Origin: HK1 sp965220535 | GTDB lineage: Bacteria; Pseudomonadota; Gammaproteobacteria; HK1 | Direction of reading: 5' to 3' | Assembly (NCBI GenBank): GCA_965220535.1 | Contig: OZ244833.1 | Span: 2,914,001 to 2,978,000, forward strand | DNA length: 64,000 nt | Part shown: positions 44,456-52,581 of the stretch, in pieces | Numbering within the stretch: position 1 is the first letter of the stretch | Layout of the letters: the number at the start of each line of letters is the position of its first letter | The notes under the pieces: generated by a model | What the model was told of the DNA's origin: nothing | The model's database searches: none | What the model saw: only the letters and a program-made list of their open reading frames with translations | Translations under genes and position numbers: made by a program

Positions 44456-45804
44456 AGACCTCGACGAAGATCAAACTGGAATACGAATCGCCGCAGCATC
44501 GACGATTGCCTCATGTCGTCAAGTTTTCCGGCGGGCGTTCGAGCGGCATGATGTTGATGGCGTTGTTGGAGCAGGGAAAACTCGATGCCGAGCGAGGGGA
44601 TGTGGTGGTTTTCAATAACACATCCGCCGAGCATCCGGCGACCTACGAATTCGTACGCCGGTGTACCGAAGAAAGCGAGGTGAAATACGGCATTCCCTTT
44701 TTGTGGACGGAATATGCCACTTACGAGGATTGCACCAACGGAATTTGGCGCCGGCAGGTCGCTTATCGTTTGGTCAAGCCGACTCCTTTCGATGAAGGAA
44801 AGAATCCTTTCGGCTATCGCTTTTCCGGCGAAATCTTCGAGGAGATGATCAGCCAGCAAGGGTTCTTGCCTAGCCGTCATAGTCGCAGCTGCACGAGTTT
44901 GTTGAAACTCGGGGTGACTGTCGATTTTCTCTCCGAGTGGTTCGCCGCCAAAGGGGAAACCTTGCGCTTGGGGCATCATTATCCGGAGTCGAAACTCGAC
45001 GACGAGGAGCTCCATCGGGCGCATATCGCCGCCGGTGGCAAATTCGATCGGGAACGATTTCTCAAGCGCAAAGAGTATGTGCGCTCTTGCTCGCTTTTCC
45101 GACCGGCTCAGCGTTATTCGGACTACTCGCATATCGGCTCGGCCCCGATGATGAGAGCGCGAGAATCTGATCGAGTGCGTTTGGACTACAAGCCGATGCG
45201 CGGCGAAGGGGCGGTCGAGTTCGTCAGTCTTATGGGGCTTCGTGCCGACGAGCCTCGCCGGGTCGCCCGTGTCAAGGAGCGAAACGAACTCGATAGAGGC
45301 GGTTTGGAGCGTCGGAGCGCCGGTTTATGCGATGGTGAGATGATATGCACTCCGCTGGCCGATAACGGTATCGGCAAGGGGGAGGTCAAGGCGTTTTGGG
45401 GCAAGCGCGATTTCGATCTGCGCTTGCCGGACGATGCGAACCTTTCCAACTGTGTTTATTGCTTCATGAAGGGAACGAATACCCTGAGAAAAATCATCGG
45501 CAATCGCGTCGATCTCGATGAATCCTTGCCGGAGGATATTCGCAGCCTCGATTCGACCCCCTCGGATATCGATTGGTGGGTCGATATAGAAGAAAAATAC
45601 AAGCGGGTGGTCAACAAGCGTTATTCCGGTCGCGGTCGTCCTAGTACTAAAAAAGTGGCTATCGGATTTTGGGGTGTCGATATCGTTCAAGACAATCCCA
45701 CCGGAAAAACCCCGCCTACCGACTATCGCTCGCTTCGCGATCAAAACGCATCTTATGAAGTGGCAGAGGGGATCGACGCTTTGCCTTGCGATTGCACGGA
45801 ATAG
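44452..45804 (+). CDS. PP-loop ATP pyrophosphatase of the PAPS-reductase/DndC type
   Basis: 450 residues. The PP-loop is KFSGGRSSGMM at 24-34 (SGG-x-x-S-x), followed by the VVVFNNTSAEHPATYEF stretch typical of PAPS-reductase-like proteins. Cysteines that could hold an iron-sulfur cluster occur in SRSCTSLLK (about 145) and NCVYCFMKG (about 330). Length is close to DndC/SspD, larger than true CysH. Such proteins activate a substrate with ATP and pass sulfur onto it; in DndC the product is phosphorothioate DNA. The cysteine desulfurase immediately downstream (5-base gap) would be the sulfur donor. A tRNA thiolation role is the alternative. The Sat gene at 60 kb is unrelated to this one. Confidence 0.8.
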   Translation: MKTSTKIKLEYESPQHRRLPHVVKFSGGRSSGMMLMALLEQGKLDAERGDVVVFNNTSAEHPATYEFVRRCTEESEVKYGIPFLWTEYATYEDCTNGIWRRQVAYRLVKPTPFDEGKNPFGYRFSGEIFEEMISQQGFLPSRHSRSCTSLLKLGVTVDFLSEWFAAKGETLRLGHHYPESKLDDEELHRAHIAAGGKFDRERFLKRKEYVRSCSLFRPAQRYSDYSHIGSAPMMRARESDRVRLDYKPMRGEGAVEFVSLMGLRADEPRRVARVKERNELDRGGLERRSAGLCDGEMICTPLADNGIGKGEVKAFWGKRDFDLRLPDDANLSNCVYCFMKGTNTLRKIIGNRVDLDESLPEDIRSLDSTPSDIDWWVDIEEKYKRVVNKRYSGRGRPSTKKVAIGFWGVDIVQDNPTGKTPPTDYRSLRDQNASYEVAEGIDALPCDCTE

Positions 45805-45809
45805 CGAAG

Positions 45810-46967
45810 ATGGCTACCGGGGAAAAGATCTATCTCGATTATCAGGCCACCACCCCGGTGGATATTCGCGTCGGCAAGGCGATGAGCGATTGGCAGGAGC
45901 GTTCTTTCGCCAATCCCCATGTCAACGACTATATGGCGGGGATCGATGCCGGCAATGCCGTCAACCGAGCCCGACGCGAGATAGCGAAGGCGATCGGAGC
46001 CGTTCCGGGGTCGATCGTTTTCGGTTCGGGAGCGACCGAAGCGAATAATCTCGCTATCTTCGGGGTGGCTCGCGCCGCTTCGAGAGATAGAAAGAAGGTC
46101 ATCACCTTGGCCAGCGAACACAAATCGATTTTGGAGCCGGTGCGCGCGCTCAAAAAAGAGGGTTTCGAAGCGACAGTGGTTCCGGTGGGTCGATCGGGCT
46201 TGGTGAATGTCGACAAACTCGCAGCGGCGATCGACCGGGATACGCTGTTGGTATCGGTGATGCATGTCAACAACGAAACCGGAGTGGTGCAACCCTTGGC
46301 GGAGATCGCGGCTCTTTGTCGTAAAGCGGGGGCCCTTTTTCATTCCGATTGTGCCCAGAGTCTGGGAAAAATTCCGCTCGATGTGCGCAAGATCGGCGTC
46401 GATTTGATGACCCTTTCGAGCCATAAGGCCTACGGTCCGAAGGGGGTCGGGGCGTTATATCTGCGCCCTCGTCCGAAGGTGCCGATCCGCCCGCTCCTGC
46501 TAGGCGGAGGGCAAGAACGCGGATTGCGCTCGGGGACCCTGCCGGTTCCTTTATGCGTGGGCTTCGGCGAAGCCTGTCGAATTGCCAAAGCCGATATCGA
46601 AAAGGATATGCGGCGGATCGGCAAGTTGTCGAGGATGCTGATAGAGGGGATTCGACAAGCGCATCCGAAAGCGAAACTCAACGGCAGCGAGGAGCAACGC
46701 GCCCCCGGCAGTTTCAGCGTATGCCTCGAAGGCGCCTCGGGAGAACAATATCTGCAAGCCTTCGAGGGATTGCAAATATCGACGGGCTCCGCTTGCACCT
46801 CGGCGAGCACCAAGGCCTCGAGCATTCTCAAAGCCTACGGCCTGTCCAATGCCCAAGCCGACTCCTCCCTTCGAATCGGCATCGGCCGTTTCACCACCGA
46901 AGAGGAAATCCGACGGGCGATTTCCATCATTCAAGCAGGTATTCGCAAACTGGGGATAGCGACATGA
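45810..46967 (+). CDS. Cysteine desulfurase (IscS/NifS/DndA type)
   Basis: 385 residues. Starts IYLDYQATTPVD, the class V aminotransferase/NifS opening. The PLP lysine is K206 in SSHKAYGPKG; HVNNETG and HSDCAQ precede it. The persulfide-forming cysteine is C329 in STGSACTSAST. The enzyme takes sulfur from cysteine and hands it on as persulfide. No iscU, iscA or suf genes are near; the upstream partner is a DndC-like PP-loop protein, so a dedicated role as in DndA or SspA is likely. I chose the ATG at 45810, five bases after the previous stop. Its stop overlaps the next gene's ATG by four bases. Confidence 0.88.
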   Translation: MATGEKIYLDYQATTPVDIRVGKAMSDWQERSFANPHVNDYMAGIDAGNAVNRARREIAKAIGAVPGSIVFGSGATEANNLAIFGVARAASRDRKKVITLASEHKSILEPVRALKKEGFEATVVPVGRSGLVNVDKLAAAIDRDTLLVSVMHVNNETGVVQPLAEIAALCRKAGALFHSDCAQSLGKIPLDVRKIGVDLMTLSSHKAYGPKGVGALYLRPRPKVPIRPLLLGGGQERGLRSGTLPVPLCVGFGEACRIAKADIEKDMRRIGKLSRMLIEGIRQAHPKAKLNGSEEQRAPGSFSVCLEGASGEQYLQAFEGLQISTGSACTSASTKASSILKAYGLSNAQADSSLRIGIGRFTTEEEIRRAISIIQAGIRKLGIAT

Positions 46968-48772
46968 GCAATGGCCAACCGTCGAATCGAGCGATCAAGG
47001 AATGGATGGAGGATATCGAGAGAGGACGAATCGCATTGCCTAGATTTCAACGAGGCTTCGTTTGGGATGACAAGACGATCTCCGATCTGATCCTTGCCAT
47101 CATCAAGGAAAAGCCGGTCGGTGCATTATTGGCAATCAATTATCACAAAAACTGCAGAACTTTTCGACCCTTGGCGATTAGAGGAGCGAAGCATCTTTTC
47201 AATGAGAAGAAATATGAAGATGATGGTGGTATGATGATTCTTGATGGGCAGCAAAGACTCACCGCGATCTGGAGTGCTTTGAATAATGTGTTTTCGACAG
47301 GAGAAAACGATAAGAATAAAAGAAGGGAATTTTTTATGGAGATCGATTTAGATAAAATCGATTCGAAGGAACAGGAATTTATTAGTAATGTAGTATGTGA
47401 GAAAATAGACGATAACGATAAAAACAAAGAAAATCAGAATGAATATTTATTCGAAAAGAAAAAAATTCCAGTGAAATTGCTACACAAAGACCAAAAGCAT
47501 AATATAAGAGAATGGATCAAAGCAGCATGCGATGATCAGGATTTATCCGAAAAAGTCTCTCAGCGTATCCTTGACTGCAATATTGACTTCAACCAACGAG
47601 ACATCTCATTTTATACGCTTTCGGATGAAATGGAAGCGGGGGAAATGATCGAAACTTTTGTCAGAATCAACACCTCATCCTCCAAAATGAAGGCATTCGA
47701 TATTGCGGTGGCGTATATCGAGGATTTGAATATCAAAGGCGGCGAAGAGAAACGATTTCGAAACAAAATAGAGGAAATGAATATCGAGCCGGGAAGGATC
47801 GAGAGATTTTTTCCTTCGGATGAAAATACATCGGAGATCGGTGAGTTGATTTTGAAAATCGCTTGCCTTCTCACCAAAGTCAAAGGTGATGGCAAGCCAT
47901 TGGTTCCGACGCAAAGAAACTATGTCAGAAGGGAAGTTCTCAGCACAGTTCTTGGCCGATGGGAAAAAATCGTCCGGTCCATCGACAAAACACTGGGTTT
48001 TTTGGAGCGCGAATCCATCTATGACGAAAAGCGTTTGCCTTCCGAGGTCCCGTTGCGGGTTCTGCCGGCATTATTTGCCGGTGTTCCGGAGAAAATCTCT
48101 CCTGATAAAAAAGGTCAGATCGATCGTCTGATTCGCTCCTATTTATGGCGTAGTTTCGTCACCGAGAGATACGATAGCGCGGCCGAATCTCGCCTGCATC
48201 AAGACTATATGAAACTACACGAGTCGATTGAAAGGATACTGCAAGGTGATTCTTACGTTCGATGTTCTGCCCCTGTTTTCAATGGCAAGATACCGAATCT
48301 AGCGATGCTTTCCGATCTGAAAAACCCCCTCAAAAGTCCCAAATCGAAGAACAAACTTCCAAGAGCATTGTTGATTTTGAGCCTGAAAAAAGGAGCCAAG
48401 GATCTTGCATCCGACGAGGAGGTGGATTTCTCCAATATACAATCCCGTCAATACCATCACCTCTTTCCGAAAAAGATGCTAGAGAAAGAAGGCAGGAGAA
48501 CCGATGAGATAGATCACCCACTGAATTTCGTCTTGATTCGGGAGGATTCGAATAAAATAATCGCCGCGAAAAAACCTAGAGATTATCTATTTCAAAGGCA
48601 GGTGGGGAGTACCAAAGAAGGGGATATTCGAAAGAGAGTCGAATCCCTTGAAATTCCCTATGACGAGTTGAATGTTGAAACGGGTAAGGGGCGTAAATAC
48701 GAGAAATTCATCGAAAAGAGGGCTGAGCTTTTTCTGAATGCTTTACGAGATCTATGCGATGGAAAATCCTGA
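46964..48772 (+). CDS. DUF262 protein with C-terminal HNH-like motif (SspE/GmrSD type)
   Basis: 602 residues. The DUF262 domain at the N-terminus has PRFQRGFVW (26-34) and ILDGQQRL (about 93-100), the ParB-like NTPase motif. Near residue 500, YHHLFPKKML and a following N in LNFVLI resemble the His-Me/HNH nuclease motif of DUF1524-type domains. DUF262-DUF1524 proteins include SspE, the effector that senses phosphorothioate DNA and nicks phage DNA, and GmrSD restriction enzymes. As last gene of this operon it is the likely effector. The middle is more AT-rich than the upstream genes. ATG at 46964 overlaps the cysteine desulfurase stop. Confidence 0.8.
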   Translation: MSNGQPSNRAIKEWMEDIERGRIALPRFQRGFVWDDKTISDLILAIIKEKPVGALLAINYHKNCRTFRPLAIRGAKHLFNEKKYEDDGGMMILDGQQRLTAIWSALNNVFSTGENDKNKRREFFMEIDLDKIDSKEQEFISNVVCEKIDDNDKNKENQNEYLFEKKKIPVKLLHKDQKHNIREWIKAACDDQDLSEKVSQRILDCNIDFNQRDISFYTLSDEMEAGEMIETFVRINTSSSKMKAFDIAVAYIEDLNIKGGEEKRFRNKIEEMNIEPGRIERFFPSDENTSEIGELILKIACLLTKVKGDGKPLVPTQRNYVRREVLSTVLGRWEKIVRSIDKTLGFLERESIYDEKRLPSEVPLRVLPALFAGVPEKISPDKKGQIDRLIRSYLWRSFVTERYDSAAESRLHQDYMKLHESIERILQGDSYVRCSAPVFNGKIPNLAMLSDLKNPLKSPKSKNKLPRALLILSLKKGAKDLASDEEVDFSNIQSRQYHHLFPKKMLEKEGRRTDEIDHPLNFVLIREDSNKIIAAKKPRDYLFQRQVGSTKEGDIRKRVESLEIPYDELNVETGKGRKYEKFIEKRAELFLNALRDLCDGKS

Positions 48773-49221
48773 CCCTAAAATAGCGAATCGATCCTTCTCC
48801 AAGGCACTTCATTCACTCATATCCCCGGTATCTTCGTCTTCGGATCGCCGAAGCATCGAAAGATTACTGCGCCGATGACGGAGTGTTTCGTGGCTCGGTG
48901 CTCGTCATCGGTGAGTATCTGGTTGCCCATCGAGTGTCGTTCGTTTTGGGAGATCCGGCCTCGTTTTTTACCTTGAAATCCAATCCCCGCTTCTTTCGTT
49001 CCGAGGTGCTTTTTCGATCGCATCCGTTTTTCCTTCGAAGTTGCGTGTATTCTTTGCCCCTGTCGTCTATCGTGCGCTTTTTCCTACGCGATCTTATTCG
49101 CGCGATCGTTCGGTTTTCGCTTGCAACCAAGGTTTTTTTCGGCGGGCAGGCGAGCCGGTGTCGCCGTGCCGGAACCGGCAAGCGCCCGAAAATATTCCGA
49201 GATTCAAGGGGTGTTCGATCC
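48773..49221. other. Spacer before the SMP-30-type gene
   Basis: About 450 bases. The downstream frame continues open into it but without homology to the family. I see no separate gene; the promoter of the next gene is expected here. It marks the right border of the sulfur-type operon. Confidence 0.45.
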
Positions 49222-50118
49222 ATGAAAGAACTCGAATGGACTGTTCTTGGGGGGCCGGTTTGTCGGCTCGGCGAGAGCCCTCGTTGGCATGCGGGCGAGG
49301 AACGGATCTATTGGACCGATATCGACTCTCGCGCTTTGTGGCGTATCCATCTTGACGGGAGCGGTGCGCAGAGTTGCGATCTCGAGCAAAAAGCCGGTTG
49401 TCTCGTTCTGCGGGAGCAGGGCGGTTTGGTGCTTGCGATGGAGGACGGCATTTATGCCGGCGATCCCTTCGCAGGCAAAGGGCTCGAACGGCTTTGTGCG
49501 CATCCCGATCCTGCGTTCGTCGCCGGAGGCGGTCGCTTCAACGACGGGCGTTGCGATGCCCGCGGGCGTTTGTGGGTCGGCACCATGGATCTCAAAGTTC
49601 GAGGCAAGGCCGCGCTCTATGTGCTCGATCCGCAAACCATGCGGCTCGAGACCGTGCAGGAGGGATTTTCCATTTTCAACGGCTTGGCATTCCATCCGAA
49701 CGCCCATGAGGTCTGGTATAGCGACTCGGAGGAATGGAGCGTGTACCGTTCCGATTTCGATTTGGAGCGAGGGACCATCGGCCCTCGCAAGCCGCTCTAT
49801 GAATGGTCGCGCGAACAAAGGGGGAAACCCGACGGGGCCGCCTTCGATCGCGAGAATTGCTATTGGACCGCTCTATACGAGGGAGCGAGCATCGCGCGTT
49901 TCGACGCCGACGGTGAAATCGTCTTCGAGCAAGATCTGCCTCTTCGCTTTCCCACGATGCCCTGTTTCGCCGGTCCCGACTTGGACCGTTTGGTCATCAC
50001 CTCCGCCTTGGGTGATGATCCCGAAGCCGAACTCGCCCGACACCCAATGCATGCCGGTCGGCTGTTGTCGGCGAAGGCGCCCGTCGTCGGCCTGCCCGAG
50101 CCGGCTTTCGCCGGTTGA
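49222..50118 (+). CDS. SMP-30/gluconolactonase family hydrolase
   Basis: 298 residues, the usual length for a six-bladed SMP-30 propeller. Metal ligands fit the family: the glutamate of LGESPRWH (E18), the RFNDGRCDARGRLWVGTMD segment, FNGLAFH, and the aspartate in KPDGAAFDRENCYW. Members hydrolyse sugar lactones such as gluconolactone or related esters, using calcium or zinc. The substrate here is not known and no sugar dehydrogenase is adjacent. I chose the ATG at 49222 because the family starts there. It lies between the defence-like operon and lnt, so it came in with the insertion or is a local gene displaced by it. Confidence 0.88.
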   Translation: MKELEWTVLGGPVCRLGESPRWHAGEERIYWTDIDSRALWRIHLDGSGAQSCDLEQKAGCLVLREQGGLVLAMEDGIYAGDPFAGKGLERLCAHPDPAFVAGGGRFNDGRCDARGRLWVGTMDLKVRGKAALYVLDPQTMRLETVQEGFSIFNGLAFHPNAHEVWYSDSEEWSVYRSDFDLERGTIGPRKPLYEWSREQRGKPDGAAFDRENCYWTALYEGASIARFDADGEIVFEQDLPLRFPTMPCFAGPDLDRLVITSALGDDPEAELARHPMHAGRLLSAKAPVVGLPEPAFAG

Positions 50119-50417
50119 GTCCTCCTAAGTCGGGTGGTGGGGTGGCACTTCGACGGCGATTGACGCTCGCCGGGATGATCGCTTTCGTCTTGCCTTGATC
50201 TCTTGCCGTGGGTCGCCCCTCGTTTCGACGCCCCCGAGAGCCATCGAGGGTTTCGAGCGCCGAGATCGAATCCCGAAGGATGCGAACCTTAGATCCTTCT
50301 CGACTCGAAAATAAAAACGGGGTTTTTCGATGCCCGAGTCGATCGGGGCTTTCAAATCGGCGAAAATTCGAGCGGTCGGCGAGATCATCTGACGACCCGT
50401 TTCGGCATCGACATAAT

Positions 50418-50545
50418 GGATTCTCCCTTCGCTATCGATCGTTCTATCGGCTATGGCTTTGCACCGAGGGTCTTCAAGCCTTGGCGGCGCTATCGGAACC
50501 CGGCGAAGCCATTCGAGTCGTCCGAAGACGAGTTTCGGAAGCGAT
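50418..50545 (+). repeat. First copy of an imperfect direct repeat
   Basis: Matches 50649-50796 in order: TCTCCCTTCGCTATCGATCG, TATCGGCTATGGCT, CGGCGCTATCGGA and GAGTCGTCCGAAGACGAGTTT, then GAAGCGAT. The copies differ mainly by the hexamer array in the second. Confidence 0.7.
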
Positions 50546-50648
50546 AAAAACCCGCCCGAGCGGCGAGACGGATCACACTTTATGAGTCTTCCTGAATGAA
50601 TCTTCCCGATGAGACTTTTTGACGATTCCCTTAGGCACCGAATCCGTG

Positions 50649-50796
50649 TATTCCCCTTCGCTGTCGATCGCTCTATCGCCTATGGCTCTTCATCCGGGAG
50701 GCTTTTCCGTCTCGGCACTATCGGATCCGGATCCGGATCCGGATCCGGATCAGACGAGCCATTTCGAGTCGTCCGACGATGAGTTTTGAAAGCGAT
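50649..50796 (+). repeat. Second copy of the direct repeat, reaching into lnt
   Basis: The second copy includes the CGGATC hexamers (50722-50751) and the first six codons of lnt as called from 50779. The first copy has no ATG there. Confidence 0.7.
50722..50751. repeat. CGGATC hexamer repeated five times
   Basis: Five exact copies of CGGATC, 28 bases before the lnt start. A copy-number change would alter spacing upstream of lnt. Confidence 0.9.
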
Positions 50797-52578
50797 ATGA
50801 ATTCGCGCGGGCCTTGGCTATCCGATCGGCTATTCGGTGCGCCGGCGGTTCGCGGCTCGCGTTCGGATCGGGGTTCCAAGCCCCCCGAAGGCGCTGCCGA
50901 TGTCGCCGGAGACTCGCCTCGTTCATCCGGTGCCGATCGGCTGCGGTCCCTCGGTTCGTCGTTTCGATTTCGGATCGAGATCGGATGCGTCTTGGCGGGG
51001 GCGGCCATGCCCTTTGCCTTTGCCCCCTTCCATCTTTTTCCGATCGCCCCGTTGGCGTTGGCGGCGCTTTTCCTTGCTTGGCACGACGCTTGCGGGGCAC
51101 GCCGGTCTTTTCTGCGCGGCTGGCTTTTCGGGCTCGGCATGTTCGGAATCGGCCTTTCTTGGGTGCGCGAGAGTTTCGCTTTCTCCGATGTTCCGGGCTT
51201 TTTATCTCCGGTGCTCGCCGCAGGCTTCGTCGCTGTGGTCGCGCTCTTCCCGGCCCTGCTCGGCGCTTTGATTTCGCCGGCGACCCGGGCGATGGGAAGG
51301 ATGGAGGGGCGAGCCGGAAGCGCCGCTTTTTTGCTCGTGATCTGCCCGGCGGCGTGGACGCTTTGGGAATGGCTGCGCGGCTCGCTTTTCACCGGCTTGC
51401 CTTGGCTGCAGGTGGGGTATTCGCAAATCGACACCCCGGCGGCACAATGGCTGCCCTTGGTCGGTATCCATGGCGTCGGCATTTTGGTCGCGCTGCTTGC
51501 CGGAAGCCTCGCTCTGCTCTTCCTTCGTCGGAGCCTGCAAGCGTTGCGCCTGCCGCTCGGGATGGCGATCCTGCTTTGGGGGGCGGGGGTGGCGCTCGGC
51601 TCGATGGAGTGGACCCGCTCGGCGGGAGCGCCGATTCGAGTGGCGATCGCTCAGGGCAATATCCCGCAAGATCGGAAATGGCTTCCGCAGATGCGCCGGC
51701 CGACCATCGATCGCTATTTCGATCTCACCCGTCGCTATCCTTCGGCGGATCTGGTGGTGTGGCCGGAGACGGCCCTGCCCGGTTTTCTCGATAATCTTGC
51801 GGATGCCGTCGAGCGGGCGCGCGCCGACCCGGTGCTGGCCGAGAAAACGATCCTGACCGGAATGTTGGTTCGCGAACGATCCGCGCCCGCTTCTGATGCG
51901 GATACTCGGAACCGAAGCCCGGACCCTTCGGACCTTCGCTATTTCAACTCGGCGATGACCATCGGGGCCGACGAGGGGATCTACCACAAGCGTCACCTCG
52001 TTCCTTTCGGAGAATACGTGCCCGTGGCGTGGGTGGTCCGACCGGTGATGGACGCTTTGGGGATCAGGCTTGCGGATTTCGAGCCCGGGGCGAAGGAGCA
52101 AGCGCTTTTGCGTTTGGGCGATCATCCCTTCTCGGTGTCGATCTGCTACGAGATCGCTTTCGCCGACGAGGTGCGTCGAAGCCTGCCGGAAGCCGCCTTT
52201 TTGGTAACGATCAGCAACGATGCCTGGTTCGGCGATTCGATCGGACCGCACCAGCATTTCGAGATCGCCCGGGCGCGGGCCATCGAGAGCGGGCGTTGGC
52301 TGGTGCGATCCGCCAATACCGGTATCAGCGCGGTGGTCTCGCCCGCGGGGGAGGCGGTCGGCACCCTCGACCGATTCGAAGTGGCCGCGGGGGAATTCGA
52401 GATCGTGCCGATGCGCGGGGCGACGCCTTATGTCAAGATCGGGGATGCCCCGGCGCTGATCCTCGCCGGAGTCGGTTTGCTTTTAGGATTGTTCCGTGTT
52501 TTTCGTAAGGCCAAGCACACCCTGTCGGATCCGAAGGCGATATCCGATAGCGGAAAAACAGCGTCACCAAAGGAGTGA
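50779..52578 (+). CDS. lnt: Apolipoprotein N-acyltransferase
   Basis: 599 residues. Transfers the third acyl chain to lipoproteins in the inner membrane. Seven or so membrane helices (about residues 70-290) precede the nitrilase-like domain with the catalytic triad E330 (VWPETALPGF), K404 (YHKRHLVPFGEY) and C456 (SICYEIAF). Family marks SNDAWFG and RSANTG follow. About 60 polar residues at the N-terminus exceed the usual length. The ATG at 50779 lies inside a duplicated segment; the in-frame ATG at 50797 is just as likely. Normally lnt follows ybeX; here it is separated by the six-gene operon and an SMP-30 gene. The ileS ribosome site overlaps its end. Confidence 0.92.
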   Translation: MSFESDMNSRGPWLSDRLFGAPAVRGSRSDRGSKPPEGAADVAGDSPRSSGADRLRSLGSSFRFRIEIGCVLAGAAMPFAFAPFHLFPIAPLALAALFLAWHDACGARRSFLRGWLFGLGMFGIGLSWVRESFAFSDVPGFLSPVLAAGFVAVVALFPALLGALISPATRAMGRMEGRAGSAAFLLVICPAAWTLWEWLRGSLFTGLPWLQVGYSQIDTPAAQWLPLVGIHGVGILVALLAGSLALLFLRRSLQALRLPLGMAILLWGAGVALGSMEWTRSAGAPIRVAIAQGNIPQDRKWLPQMRRPTIDRYFDLTRRYPSADLVVWPETALPGFLDNLADAVERARADPVLAEKTILTGMLVRERSAPASDADTRNRSPDPSDLRYFNSAMTIGADEGIYHKRHLVPFGEYVPVAWVVRPVMDALGIRLADFEPGAKEQALLRLGDHPFSVSICYEIAFADEVRRSLPEAAFLVTISNDAWFGDSIGPHQHFEIARARAIESGRWLVRSANTGISAVVSPAGEAVGTLDRFEVAAGEFEIVPMRGATPYVKIGDAPALILAGVGLLLGLFRVFRKAKHTLSDPKAISDSGKTASPKE

Positions 52579-52581
52579 AAA

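Larger units (their letters stand above)
50119..50778. other. Spacer with duplicated sequence upstream of lnt
   Basis: About 660 bases. It holds a direct duplication (50418-50545 and 50649-50796) and a hexamer array at 50722-50751. No supported gene. Confidence 0.5.

Noticed and set aside
40761..48772. Calling the operon Dnd or Ssp outright
   Set aside because: Only the sulfur-donor, PP-loop and DUF262 parts match; the characteristic DndB/D/E or SspB/C proteins were not recognised.
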